Source of the DNA: Fragilariopsis cylindrus CCMP1102
Taxonomy: Eukaryota > Bacillariophyta > Bacillariophyceae > Bacillariales > Bacillariaceae
Length of the DNA stretch: 64,000 bases
Assembly: GCA_900095095.1 (NCBI GenBank)
Contig: FMBT01000429.1
Span: forward strand, 50,524-114,523
Direction of reading: 5' to 3'
The first letter of the stretch is position 1; each line of letters begins with the position of its first letter. Under the pieces are notes generated by a model. That model worked only from the letters and a program-made list of their open reading frames with translations, made no database searches and was not told the origin of the DNA. A program made the position numbers and the translations under genes. Below, in pieces: positions 22,068 through 33,992 of the stretch.

Positions 22068-25000
22068 CTCACTGACACAATGACGTTGTTGAGTGATGGG
22101 ACTTGATAGAATTCATTTTGACAGAGGATACTACTTTGGATTTATTTGAATAAAGAATGGAAGAATGAAGAAAGATGTAGTCGTTTTAAATTTGTTTCAA
22201 AATAAAAGATTATGACTATTTCGAAAAGCAGAGCAAAAATGAAAATAAAATGTAAACAAACTCAACTCAACTCAACTCAACTCTCACCCTTATGATTCTC
22301 GGTAAACACTACCACGTAGTCGTGGTGTCGGAAGGAAGAAGAGGAAAGTGTGTATGAAATGTCTTGCTTTCATTGGAGGTATGTTGAATGTTAAATTCGC
22401 AACTAGATTGACTTCATACGACTTAAGGAACAGAAATTTGATCAATCTTGTATACAAGAAGGTGGTACCAGCTAGTGTATATTAAATAATGTATACACCT
22501 GAAGGGCAGGGCGTAAGTATACAACATGCCAATTATTTCTGTTAAACAAAAAAGTTCAAATTGAAAGCTAATGTTGTTCAAAAAAGTGAACAAACTTTCG
22601 TCTCGAAAGTAGGTTTTCTCGTTGCACCTCCCATAGTAATAATAAAATAATAATGATAATAAAAGTGTGTGTAATGTATAAGTAGTGATGCACTCTATCT
22701 TGGTAGACTACCATTACATTTTGTTGTGTTGTAGGCCGGTTATATTGTTATATCAATCTCATTTAGTACATTTTGGTGGCTTCAATACTGGGATTTGGGC
22801 ATGTACAACAACAACAACAACAACAAAAATAAAAATAAAGATAAAAATAAACCAACACAAAAAATAGGACTGCTGGTTGTTAACAATAACCAGATGACAG
22901 CAGCAGTACAATCTGCTGCTGCTGCTGCTGCTGTTATACATCATCCAGTAGGACTGTCTTCTATCAATTTACCACATCATCGAAATAATCACAGCAGCTG
23001 CTTTAAATTGTACTATCTCAATCAATACTCAGAAAAATAATAGATTAATAAATATTCCCAGATTCCCATTAGAACCATGAGGAAATTCTCCACCAACATG
23101 TTTAAGTTCAAAGAGTGACAATGATGAGTCATAGTCAAGGGACCAGTTGATATGGCTGGCAGCAGCAGTATGTACACACTGGCAGAGGGTAAATTATTAA
23201 GAGAAAGAAAACTGTAACTTATAGTAGCTGCCCATTGCCCCATACTGCCAATCAGATGGCTAGGTCTACCAACCACTCTCATACCTACATGGAAGTCCAT
23301 ATCTGCAACACACAAATTGAATGACTTGCCACTTAGCAATAGTTAGAAATCATCTCTGGGTGAGTCAGAGGCAGAAACAGAAACCCAATGGGATCTAAGA
23401 ACTGAAAGTGCAGAATCACTGATTAAATTAGTATAATTATTATCAACTATTATTAGATGCACTTGAATCCCACCATATATCATATACCCTAAAAAGAAAC
23501 TGTCCATCTAATACCAAACTGTGTGTGATGATAATTACTTCAACTGATATATATAACTTATTGTTTAAAAGCTGCCGCTTTGCTCCACTACATCTTAGAA
23601 AGATGTAGAGTCAACAGCCGACCCGCCTATTATTCTACATTATGGTATTTTCATTTCATTGGTTCATCTCCAAATCTGTCATCAATCTTCTGCGTCTCTA
23701 TTTCCGTTATTGTCTTTGCTCTACTAGTTCATCTTTTCTTACCCAGGTTGGTGTATAATTTTGATATCATGTTGTGATTCATTCTATACATCGTTTTCTT
23801 ACTTCCACTGATAGTGGACTCTATGCAGAAATATAGGCTACACTAAACAAAAATATAGACAGTAAAGTTAATATAGTAGTGTAATTCATTATTTTATAAC
23901 TTTAGACTTCATCCAGGAAGTACAAGGTTATGCAAAACAATGCAACAAAAATACTATCATGTTCAACAATCCAATTTTCAACGTCTTCATAGAGATACCC
24001 TTGATAAGCCTTACTACTCAATCAATCCCTGTATTTAAGTCTGCAGAGATACTGTACCAATTAAACACAGCGGTATTGTCATCTTATTCCAACAAACTCT
24101 CCTCTTAGTTAGTATCATGACACACCACAAACTTTCCTGGTCAGATGAAAATCATTGTTGAACTTACTCGTCAAATGACTATTGCAAAGCAAAGTGGCGG
24201 AAGTGATGGTGCACATGTATTTTATGGAAGGTAGTTATGCACATAGAAATATGTATAATGTGCCAGGGTGAAAAATAAAAGTATCATTCCCAGATTGATG
24301 TGTATATATTTTAGAGAGGGAGGGGAGGGGAGAAGCTATTTTATGCATCTCTATAACTAGAAATATGACTGATATTATCATGATGCAGCACCATAAAGGC
24401 AGTCTATCTTTTTGCATGTTATTTTTGAATGGGGAATGGAATGGACTGAATTGGATTGCTTATTCATGATGTGCTAGCCCATCAATTTATAAATACTTCA
24501 AGCAAATTCTCAGTTGAATTATTCCTTCCTGGTGTGAAAGAATCTCAGTTTCATGGATGCTATGAATTTCACTCAATCAATTTTTTTGCTATTTGTAAAG
24601 CTATTGTGTCTGTGTGATGATCTGCTTGGTTTGTGCTAGCAATTCCCAACCAGTCACAACACACACAAATATGGCTATTTCTTTCTAGATTAAAAGTGAG
24701 GAGAAGAAGCTTTTGCTGATCAAAGCCAGCAGACAAAAACATGTTATCATGGCTCATTATTCAATTGATGTGTGTTTTTCATTTTTATCTACTGGAGATC
24801 TGTGGTCAATACAGAAATTTGTTTGACTCTATTGCTGCTGTTGCTGTCTTCATTCTCAGCTCATCATGCAGAATAAAGCACAGTAAAGAAAACTGACACG
24901 TGGGCTGAAAAGAAAACAGTAGTTATTTCCCATCATTACCACAGCAGCGCAAGTCAAGAGAAATGAAAAGGTACAATAGTATATACCATGTTAAATTGAT

Positions 25001-25770
25001 TTGGACACACCTGTCACATACTCATATCCACAAAAGGGTGAGATGATGAGGAGACATCAGCATCAACAACAACAGTAGATGAATGTAAATTTTAGGTGTG
25101 TGGTCAGATGTAACAACACCTCCTCCCTCCTCCTCCTCCTGATTTAATATTGAAGTAGAGATTATGTAACTATCACCCTTATAACAATACATTCATTACC
25201 ATCACACCACAATAATTATATATACAGTAATAGAGTATTGTACATAGTACCAGTAAGTTAGTAGGCACATCTTCTGAATGCATTTGATTTTTCAACTAGC
25301 TTCCTCTTGGCGTGGCACTGTACAACAGCAAGCTGATACCAATAACATCTTCTTTAAGTACACAGATATTATATCAGGTTAAAATGATTCAATAAACAGA
25401 CTTATAGATATTATAGATACCTGTCAAATGCTCTCATTCAAAAAGGGCAATGATGAGAGACAGATGTTGTGTGTTTATGTGTGTGGGACCATCACCTCCG
25501 CTCCTGAGTCAATAGAGAACTACCTACCCATTAACAACATCTTTGCTCCACAATCAATTGCACCAGCCATACAGTAGTAGTAGACAACCAGCTTCTTCTT
25601 GACTCTTTGGTCCGCTGTGCCGGTACACAACAACCAAGCTCTAATACTGTAAGTGAATAACGATAACAATGAAAGTATTTACGGTATTATGCACGTAAAA
25701 ATAATGCATACAGTATTGTCGTCACAGTTTGCGGGAGCACGCGCCACATTTTTTTTTCAAATTGAGATTG
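22068..25770. other. 3.7-kb gene-poor, repeat-derived region
   Basis: No supported gene. Seen within it: a tandem actca repeat (22257-22283), a CAA/AAT microsatellite (22804-22850) beside a GCT run, a g/a-rich ggaggggaggggag patch near 24315, and a diverged duplication at 25011-25650. The region ends at copy 2 of the 27-bp dispersed repeat. Composition and lack of coding suggest decayed transposable elements. Confidence 0.4.
25011..25650 (+). repeat. Diverged tandem duplication
   Basis: Two successive blocks share an ordered set of similar segments: cacctgtcacatactcat / tacctgtcaaatgctctcat, then aaaagggtgagatgatgag / aaaagggcaatgatgagag, then a CACCTCC-rich stretch, then caactagcttcctcttgg / caaccagcttcttcttga, then acaacagcaagct / acaacaaccaagct. 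First unit about 25011-25380, second about 25420-25650, the second being shorter. Confidence 0.55.
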
Positions 25771-25797
25771 ATTATTAGTTTTCGATCAACCCCCACG
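25771..25797 (+). repeat. 27-bp dispersed repeat, copy 2
   Basis: 26 of 27 bases match 3635-3661 (attattagttttcgatca, then a/t, then ccccacg). Same orientation and similar position relative to the next plus-strand gene. Confidence 0.75.
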
Positions 25798-26175
25798 CTT
25801 GTTAACAGTGCCGGAAGGCCCTGAGAGCATACCGGTACCCGTAAACCGCAAACCGTAAACAACCTCAAATTAATTAAAGTCAAAATATATTATAAGCGAA
25901 AATAAATAAGCGAAACAATAATCTAAGTTGTCGGACAGCAACACAACACTAATAGTAACAAGAAAAGAACAACAAGGAAGGAAGGAAAGATTGGACGTAG
26001 GCAAGAGGGAATCTTCAGCACTGCGCCTTTCGAAGTTCCGATTATCCTCTCCGACTACTTTAAGCAGTCGGTCTCGTACAAGTACAGTAGGCAGTACGCA
26101 AGAATCGTAATCGACGAATCAATCCAGTAATCAGTTGTTGAATCGAATCGATCGGAATTACTTAGCATTAGCATT

Positions 26176-28428
26176 ATGTCGTCGTCTACTGTGGATGCTT
26201 TTTCTTTGAAACAAAAACAACATGAAAAAAAAGAGAAGGGTAATTTTGAAAAACAAAAGTCACATAAAAAGAAGAAGAGGAGGAGGAAGTAGAACATGAA
26301 CAAGAACAATATCAAAAGATTGAACGACGGAAATCATTTTCCTCCTCCTCATCATCCTCATCCTCTCATCATCCTCTTCATCGTCATCATCAGTACAGGC
26401 ATTAACGAGACTCAGAACGACGACAAGGTGGACATCATTAATAGTTCCTCCATGTTTGTTATTTATATTTACTTTGTTATCAGTATGGTTTCTCCCGATC
26501 TTCGTATTACTACGATTTCATCCATCGTACTGCAGAGACTGAGACTGGTGTGGTTGGTTCACGACAAGAAAAATACTACGTCGGCAGTGTCAGCAATAAA
26601 ATCTCAAACAGGTTGTGGGGGGTCTCCAAACACAAATCGATGCAATCGTACGACGAGTCTTGGATTAACACTGACACCACTAGTACAAGTATGATGATAC
26701 CGAAAGAACTTACTGAATTAGGTATATATAATGAAAGAACTGATTTTATGAATGATCGTGGAATATCTCCAACCGGTTGGGAACATCCAACTTATGATGA
26801 TGATACTACTACATGGGGCCCATGTCGATTTTTAAAGCAAAAGGAGACAATCCAATGGAAGGATCGTCGTCGTCATCGTCATCATCGTAATAACAACTAT
26901 GTTGACAACAATACACAACAATAGCAACAACAACAAATATTAAATCCGATGATTATTATCATAATGCAGATGTAAGTGATTTTGAATATCATCATCGACG
27001 ACCGAATAGCAATAATAAAAAATAATAATAATGAACGAGATGTAGATGGAGATGGATGGTGCCGACCAGGATTTTTAATTATTGGTGCCGGGAAATGTGG
27101 TACCTCTAGTTTGTATCATTACTTAGTAAAACATCCACGTGTAGTGCCGGCCATTGAAAAACAAATACATTATTTTAAATATACGGCAAAATCACGACCA
27201 TTAGAATGGTATTATGGACATTTTCCAACCCCCAAATCATTTTTAGAACATGGTGCGTTAATGACCGGTGAGGCCAAGTCCTGGATATTTCCCTATCCGG
27301 ATGTGGCAAGAGATGTGAAACGTGTTGGACTTCTTCCGGGAAGAGGAAGTCAACATCGTCATCGTCATCGTCATCTTCAAATAATAATCATAGTCATAAT
27401 AGTAAATAGTAATAGTAATATGGTTCCACCAAAAATTATTACTGTTGGAAGAGAACCATTCGATCGATTATATAGCTCCTATCGATATAATTATGTTGTA
27501 CCAACAATACAACATTTACGAACAAAGGGTCATCCACGCTCGTCCATCGAAAAACAAAGTCGAAGAAGTTCAACAACAACAAGAAAAAAGATGAAGGATA
27601 TGTTGTGGAATTAAATCATCCAGATGATGACTATTATAGACCATATTTATATACATTAGAAGATTTTGTGAGAGCTGAATTAAACAACTTACAGCATGCT
27701 TATATGACTGGGGATCAGAAAGAACATATTTAAAATGGAAAGATGATTCTGCGTATAGAAGGGCATTTACCGAACGACATCAAAACAACAACAACAACAA
27801 CAGCAATAATAATAATAATGACACTGATACTACTACTACTACTACACCAGCACCACCGCCACCATTAATTGATTTAGATGGGATATGTTATGGTAAATCA
27901 ATAAATGGAACTGTTTATCGTGAACAATGGAGTCAAATGCAAATGGAACAACCCAATAAAGTATTGTTAAATAAAAATTTACATTTAACACAAGCATTGA
28001 TTGGTCGATCATTGTATGTATTTCCATTGGAATGGTGGTATATAAATTTTAAACAAGATGGTGATATCACATTTGTTTGTACCGAAGAATTAACAAATCC
28101 AGAAACTATGAATGATATAGCTGGAAGATTAGGTCTACCAAAATATGATGGATTTGATGCTGTTGTTGGTGAAGGTGCATACAATGTTGGTGGTCATCGT
28201 GGATATGATACAGCAACAAGTTGGGATGAAATACAACAACAACAACAACAAGACGAAAAAGAAGAAGGATCATCATCGTCATCGACGCAAGGGACGACGA
28301 TAGCAAATAATAATAATAATAATAATGGAATTCCACTTCCTGATGATCTTTATCAAGAACTCAAAGACTTTATTGATCCATTGAATGAACGACTTTTTGC
28401 TTTGACGGGGAAACGATGTAATTGGTAG
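26176..28428 (+). CDS. Sulfotransferase family protein, frame broken in several places
   Basis: Core at about 27060-27500: GFLIIGAGKCGTSSLYHYL is the 5'-phosphosulfate (PAPS) binding loop, EKQIHYFKYT follows, and ITVGREPFDRLYSSYRY is the 3'-phosphate loop (R-x-P-x-R-x-x-S). C-terminal part: LTQALIGRSLYVFPLEWWY and FVCTEELTNPETMNDIAGRL are as in membrane sulfotransferases of heparan-sulfate or chondroitin type. The N-terminus (MSSSTVDAFSLKQKQ, basic KKKKRRRK) and a hydrophobic stretch (MFVIYIYFVISMV) fit a Golgi type II topology. It would move sulfate from PAPS to a sugar or other acceptor; the acceptor is unknown. The frame changes near 26290, 26500, 26930, 27345, 27560 and 27700, mostly in A or short runs. 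Conserved motifs are preserved across all breaks. Confidence 0.7.
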
Positions 28429-28876
28429 ATTAAAAATCAAAAAAACAAAACGGATCTACCCCTTTATATTGTAAAGATCGGATGATAAAGACTCATCTAA
28501 GGATGGTAGCTATTGAATATACATATAGTTTGTAGTCTATTAAGCCATCTCCTTTAAGTGTTCAATATATACAGTACTACCCTTTTCTGCAATTAGAAGT
28601 ATTTTGTCACGCGATTCCTTTACTAGAGTTATCCCCATCTATACTACTCATCACTATCCTCCTTATCCTTTTCTGCGGTAGCTAGCATGTACTCGCACCT
28701 GTACTTGTATATTTATGTGGATGATGGATGCGATGGATGAGATTGATGATGAAGAGATCCGCTGTTTTGATAATCCGATAATCCATTCTTAAAAACAAAC
28801 CCATCATAAATGGATCTTCGAAGATGATCGATCTGATGCGTCATGTGCAGTCGTGGTTGAGAAAAATGTCTGAAAA
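28429..28876. other. Intergenic region between sulfotransferase and SAP-like genes
   Basis: No gene seen; AT-rich with short frames only. Confidence 0.35.
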
Positions 28877-29115
28877 AAAAAGCATCAAGTATCAAAAAGC
28901 ATCCACGAGACAAAACATCAAAATATAAAACAAAAGCGTATTGACTCTGATTTTCATCACAAAACGAAGAATACGCCAAAACAAAACAAAGAATCGAAGT
29001 AAAAAGCATCAAGCATCAAAAAACATCCACGAGACAAAATACAACAAAAGCGTATCGACTCTGATTATTCATCACACAAAACAAAGAAAACGCAAAACAA
29101 AACAAAGAATCGAAA
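28877..29115 (+). repeat. Tandem duplication of about 120 bp in the leader of the SAP-like gene
   Basis: Unit 1 (28877-29000) and unit 2 (29001-29115) share aaaagcatcaag, catccacgagacaaaa, caaaagcgtat-gactctgat, catcacaaaac and caaaacaaagaatcgaa in the same order, with small indels. The duplication ends 9 bp before the ATG at 29125, so it is probably 5' UTR or core promoter. Confidence 0.8.
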
Positions 29116-29124
29116 ATTCAAAGC

Positions 29125-29682
29125 ATGAAGGTCTCAGTAAAAATAATCTACGTTCTCATCGTGGCAGTAACTATCATTTTACCTTTGCCAGGCCAGCAGT
29201 ATCGAGTCGATGCGTTTGTTCCTACTTGTCATCAACCTCGATCAGCAATTACGACGTCAACCTTCGGACGGAAAGGAAAGACTGCAGCATCATCAGTACT
29301 ATGGTTTGCTGAGTCTCCCGAAGATTCTTTGTCGGAGATGAAGGCATCGGATATGAAAAGGGAACTCCAGTCGTATGGAGTTTCGACAAAATCAATGTTT
29401 GACAAGGAAGAATTTGAAAAGGCCTTGAAAGATGCACGACTAAGTGGCTTCAAAGAAAAAAGAAAGGCGAGAGCAGCGACTACCACTACCACTAACGAAG
29501 AAGAAGATGATGATGATAAAGAAGTATCAACCTCGTCGAATTCTCCAGGAAAAGACAGCAACAAAAGTAAAACACGAGAAAAGTGGTCTTCTAGATGGAA
29601 GGATATGGCATCTACCGCCAAGGAAGTATTGGATTCAAACTCGAAGAAATTCTCCGATTATGCATCATCGAAAGACAAATCT

Positions 29683-29715
<33 letters not shown>

Positions 29716-30048
29716 ACTAATAGCAATAATCGTCAACAACGATACGATCTTGCGTTGGAAGAGGGAGCAGCAATGAAACTTTCTGGTTTGAAAAGTGAAC
29801 TAAAAAGCAGAGGGATATCTACTGCATCATTCTTTGAAAAATCCGACTTAATCAATGCCTATGCGAATGCTATTGCGGACAGTATTGATAGTAACAAAAG
29901 ATCAACAAAAAGCACCAACACTAATCGAAGTAGCAACAATAATAGTTTCGATCCATCCTACAGGACTGTCTCATGCATTTCATTCGATCCAAGCTCCTTC
30001 TTACCAAGCGAAGTTATCATTGATATAACAGCAGAGACTGTATATTAA
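29125..30048 (+). CDS. Plastid-targeted protein with two SAP-like helical motifs
   Basis: A 307-residue intact frame. Residues 1-29 are a signal peptide (VKIIYVLIVAVTIILPLPG) followed by VDAFVP, the diatom ASAFAP-type motif with F31 at +1 of the cleavage site, then a Ser/Thr/Arg-rich transit region: the bipartite signal for complex plastids. Two similar helix-turn motifs occur at about 69-105 (SDMKRELQSYGVSTKSMFDK) and 217-250 (SGLKSELKSRGISTASFFEK). These have the L-K-x-E-L-x-x-x-G-x-x-T/S pattern of SAP domains. Low-complexity linkers (EEEDDDDKE, a run of Ser) separate them. The tail (YRTVSCISFDPSSFLP) is a further conserved-looking block. SAP motifs often bind nucleic acids; a role in plastid nucleoids is inference only. 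Confidence 0.72.
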
Positions 30049-30221
30049 GTGGTATACGCCATATTGTCATTATACGCTAGAAAATAAAAACAAAAATATA
30101 CACGTTACTGTAGAATAAAAGCATTATAACACTTAAATAGCATACTATATTTTCGGTGGTTTATTCTCTGTTCTAATTAGTGTTAACAATTATGGGATTA
30201 CAACTGCGATTTACGAGATCA

Positions 30222-31724
30222 CTATGACAGGATACAATCCAATTGATTCAGTAACAGACGTATCCTTAGTAAATTCATTCCTTGAAAATGTCTTCCATCT
30301 CCTACGGTCGTATAGGAACAATCTTGCATATCATGATCATTGAATATCTGAACAACCATACTATTATTATTGTTGGTATTGTTGTTGGTATTGTTGCATT
30401 ATAATCATTAACAAATTTGACTAAACGATTATTCAAATAATTCGATCCATGATCGGAGAGTGTACCGTTCATACAATAATTGTCTACATAATCCTCTAGT
30501 AGACTACTACCATCATCGCGTGGTTGTGACCATGATTCTGGAAGATTCGTATTCGTTTCTTGCTTTGTAATAAAAGTTTCAGGAAATAATTTTTACATTC
30601 CATTAGTAGATTGGTAGCCTTACTATTATTATTCTTACTATTGGAATTGGAATTGGAATTGTTGTTGTTGATATTGATGATGTTGTTGTTATATAACTCG
30701 ATATGATCTTTATACTGACCATAATATTTATCATCACATACATGATTGGTCGTTTTGAATAGTAATACCTTAATACTTTTGGATTGAATTGCATTTTCTA
30801 TTACTGGTCGTAAAACAATATCTTCATATTGTATCCAATTTAATATAGCATCAATTTCTTCATTCTTTGTACCTCCTAATTTTCGTATATCATATAAATG
30901 CAATAACCATAATCCTGAATTGAATACGACAATATTCGGTTGAAAGTTTATGAATGTTTTGACTTTGCTTTTTCTTACATCGAAATAACGAATATCTGTC
31001 TCTATCGTCGATTCATTATCATCATCAAGATAATCTTCTTCTTCCTCATAATAATGCAGAAACCCATTTTCAAGTTTCATTGGATCACATGCACAAATCT
31101 TCTGTCCGTTATCATCCTTATCACATATAGAACAGGAGGTTGAAATCCTATTCTAAGTATATCCTTATCTGCACGATATAAGCTGCTGGCACCAATGGTG
31201 TTGTTGTTACATCATCGAGACCACCGAGACCAGTAATACATCGATTATTGATTTATTTTTCTTCTTCATTTTATTGTTATTGTTGTTATTGTTGTTGTTG
31301 TTGTTCATCCAGGATAAATCTTTTGATTGTTCATCATATAAACGGACCAACCATCGTACTAAATTCCTCAATGTTGAATCACCATAATTGCTACCTTCCT
31401 ACCACGAATAATTTTTCGTAAATATCATTTGAAAGTCCTTCCATCGTCATCATCGTCATCGTATTGTTGTTATTGCTATTGCTGCTGCTGTCGTTATTAT
31501 TATTACTATTATCATCATTCAAAAAAGTTAACGTAGGTATAGCGTTTTGTTCTGGATCATATCGTACTGCTTTCCGTGTACGATCAAGTGTCATATAACA
31601 TTCTTTGTCTCTTCCTTCTGTTGACGACGACGACGACGACGACGATTTCGATGAGGATAATGATGTCGATGATGAAGATGTCGCAGCGATCGAAGCACTA
31701 TTAGTTATTGTTATTGGTGTGGCG

Positions 31725-31757
<33 letters not shown>

Positions 31758-31945
31758 ACAGCAGTAACAATAGTAGTATTCGTGACAATCTCAGTAGGTA
31801 GTATCGGATGCTGCTGCTGATGATGAATTGCTAGTAGCGATGAGTAGTTCACGACGATCAATATTGACTGGTCTAGAAATAATAACAACCCTCCAGTTAT
31901 GGATAGCAGAACAAGTAGAGACAACGAGGATAATCTAATCGTCAT
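30222..31945 (-). CDS. SGNH / PC-esterase (TBL)-like type II membrane protein, frame broken
   Basis: The N-terminus has one membrane anchor (LSSLSLLVLLSITGGLLLFL, residues about 4-30), then a long Ala/Thr/Ser linker, ECYMTLDRTRKAVRYDP, and in other frames NYGDSTLRNLVRWLVRLYD (the GDS block with the nucleophile Ser), a CSIC-KDDNGQKICAC cysteine cluster, FQPNIVVFNSGLWLLHLYD, IKVLLFKTTNHVCDDKYYG, YCMNGTLSDHGSNYLNNRL and a final DGRHF (catalytic-type His). This order is that of SGNH-fold proteins related to plant TBL/PMR5 polysaccharide acetyltransferases, and is common in diatoms. Substrate unknown; secretory pathway likely. At least three frame changes occur (near 31390, 31150-31260, 30560), so the mature protein cannot be read straight through. 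Confidence 0.6.
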
Positions 31946-32451
31946 GGTATGGTATGGTATGGTATGGCGTGGTATTGGTATGGTAATTGATCTGACTCAT
32001 TGCTTTGCTTTGTTGGTATGTTCAAGATAGTAAGCATGTGTTTAGTTGTTCGTTGTTTGTTGTTTGTTGGCGGGAATTTCAAATTTACTGGAGAAAGAAT
32101 AAAGGCCCAATGTTTAAACGTGAATGAATCGACTCGTGAAACGTGACTCGTATTTCAATATTGCTTGCTTATCATGCATACATTGCATTGATTTATTTAG
32201 TCCCAATCTGAATCTATCATAATAATTTATTGTTTTGGTGTCTTTGTTTCTCTATTTGTCGTCACGAAGAATAACAGAGAGGGAATATGAGACACCTAAG
32301 TTGCCGTCTCTATATAATCATCCATTAACATCTCCGATCATCTATAATATAAAAGACTCCATTATTTGACGTACAACATTGAATTTAATTACTTCAAAGA
32401 AAGACCAATCTACGTATCGACATATATCATATATCATACATTGTATATATC
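31946..32451. promoter_or_regulatory. Divergent intergenic region carrying duplicated block copy 1
   Basis: Between the SGNH-like gene (minus) and the Cys-rich gene (plus). Starts with a tandem ggtat/atggt repeat (31944-31985). Contains the duplicated block at 32111-32270, which lies 182 bp before the ATG of the Cys-rich gene. Confidence 0.5.
32111..32270 (+). repeat. Duplicated promoter block, copy 1 (160 bp)
   Basis: Starts tgtttaaacgtgaatgaat and ends gtcacgaaga. About the first 70 bp are identical to 34995-35064; the rest differs by small indels. Same strand orientation as copy 2. Confidence 0.9.
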
Positions 32452-33440
32452 ATGGATATAGCTAATAATTGTGTCGGAGATAATTGCTGTGACTGTTGGA
32501 AGGATGGATGTGGTTGCAATCAATGTTTTGGTGTCGTTGCCGATTGCCTCGAAACTGTCAATCCATGCATGGAATATGTGGCCAGATCATATGGTGCTTT
32601 GGCAGTCCGTTGGCATTCCCTATCGGTATGTTTCTGACAGACGGGTGTCCTATTGTTTTCAAACCAGATATATAATTCTTCTCACAAAATCAAAATCCCT
32701 TCTCTCTCAAATTCAAAATGAAAAAGTATTTTGTTTAGCGACGGTCCAGAAACAGATCCCCCCGGTGGGGGGTGGCAGCTTCCGATGATCCAAACGCCAT
32801 TACGGATACCAATCAAGTGTTGTTTGTACACGGCATGTGCGCCCTGTGGACAATGGTGGATGCGACACCAGTTGCTCGACGGTGACATGACAAAATACAA
32901 ACTCTGGCAGGGATATCACGACGGTCCCCATTGTTGCGCCAACCGGTGTGGTCCGAGTGCACCCATCACAATCGAAGCGGGTACCTACGGTGAAAGTAAA
33001 TGTCCCCATGCCTTCTTAGCCGCCGAGGTATGTTGTTTGGGGTGTGCCTGGAGTGTGTGTTGTTCGTTTGATGTGAATCGCCGCATGATCAAAGACCAAC
33101 GAAAACTAGGAAATGATCCATTGGAAAACCGTGTCAATCATTGTGTTGGATTCTTTTCGCAATTAGCATCGAAACTTTGTATGTGTGCTTTGTGTGTTTC
33201 TATTTCTAGCTGTTGTGTTGGTTTATGTGCCCCCGACAGCGAAGGAGCACAAGAATGCAGCGGGGAAGGTGGACGTGCTGCGAGTGCCTGTTTTAGTTGT
33301 GTCCGTACCTGTTGGAGAGGGATATGGTCGGTGAAAATTATTGCCATGGGATGTATGTCCTCACAAATGGATTTTGAAATGAAGAATGGACAACCCCTCG
33401 TCGAAGCACCCACCAAAATTAGCATGAATGATCGTGGTGG

Positions 33441-33471
<31 letters not shown>

Positions 33472-33528
33472 GTAGAAGAAGAAGAAGAAGAAGATCCATG
33501 GTGGTCGGATCCAAAAGCAAAGAAGTAG
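32452..33528 (+). CDS. Cysteine-rich protein, PLAC8-like
   Basis: Exon 1 32452-32625 (MDIANNCVGDNCCDCWKDG) and exon 2 32739-33528, separated by a 113-bp GT-AG intron. The frame joins only if one base in exon 1 (the CCC at 32618-32620) is surplus, giving RDGPETDPPGGG across the junction. Exon 2 is dense in cysteine: CCLYTACAPCGQWWMRHQLL, GDMTKYKLWQGYHDGPHCC, CCLGCAWSVCCSFDVNRRM, LCMCALCVSISSCCVGLCA and CSGEGG. The CC...C..C...G layout with a Cys-rich hydrophobic stretch recalls PLAC8-type proteins, but I am not certain of the family. C-terminal poly-N and poly-E tail. The hydrophobic Cys segments may associate with membrane. Function unknown. Confidence 0.6.
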
Positions 33529-33992
33529 CTAGTTTTTTGTTGGTACGTGTAGTAAAACATAATAATGTTCTTTGTACAAGTGCACAACACCATTCATTGC
33601 ATGTGTCCCAAAAGTAATAAGGTAAGAAGTATTATAATACAATATAATATAAAATAGGAGTGGAGTGGAGTGGAATTCATAAATATATTGTACAGTACAG
33701 TAGTCGTACGTGTAGACTCAGAAATTTATTGTACTGTCGTTTTAAGTGAAATAAATAAATTGAAATATTACGAACCGTAAAGAACCCCGAAAACTTTTGA
33801 TCAATGCATGCCTTAAGTTTCTCCGATGATAATAATTGTGCTATACTGCAATCACGTTTACGTTTACGTTTTATGTCAACTCCCTCGAGTCGAATCGAGT
33901 CAACCAAATACTACTTTACCGGTTTTAAGACTTATCTTATGAAATATAATACATGGATTCTACTCTTTTTGCTGTTGCTGCTACTGCTGGTG

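Noticed and set aside
20740-22106. Several plus-strand open frames of 95-190 codons, rich in F, V, H, I and L
   Set aside because: They are mirror images of the minus-strand Lys/Asp triplet repeats and have no domain or independent signal.
18949-23620. Shared word agtcaacagccg at 18949-18960 and 23609-23620
   Set aside because: Only 12 bp plus a weak following match; could be chance or a small piece of a common repeat, not enough to claim an element.
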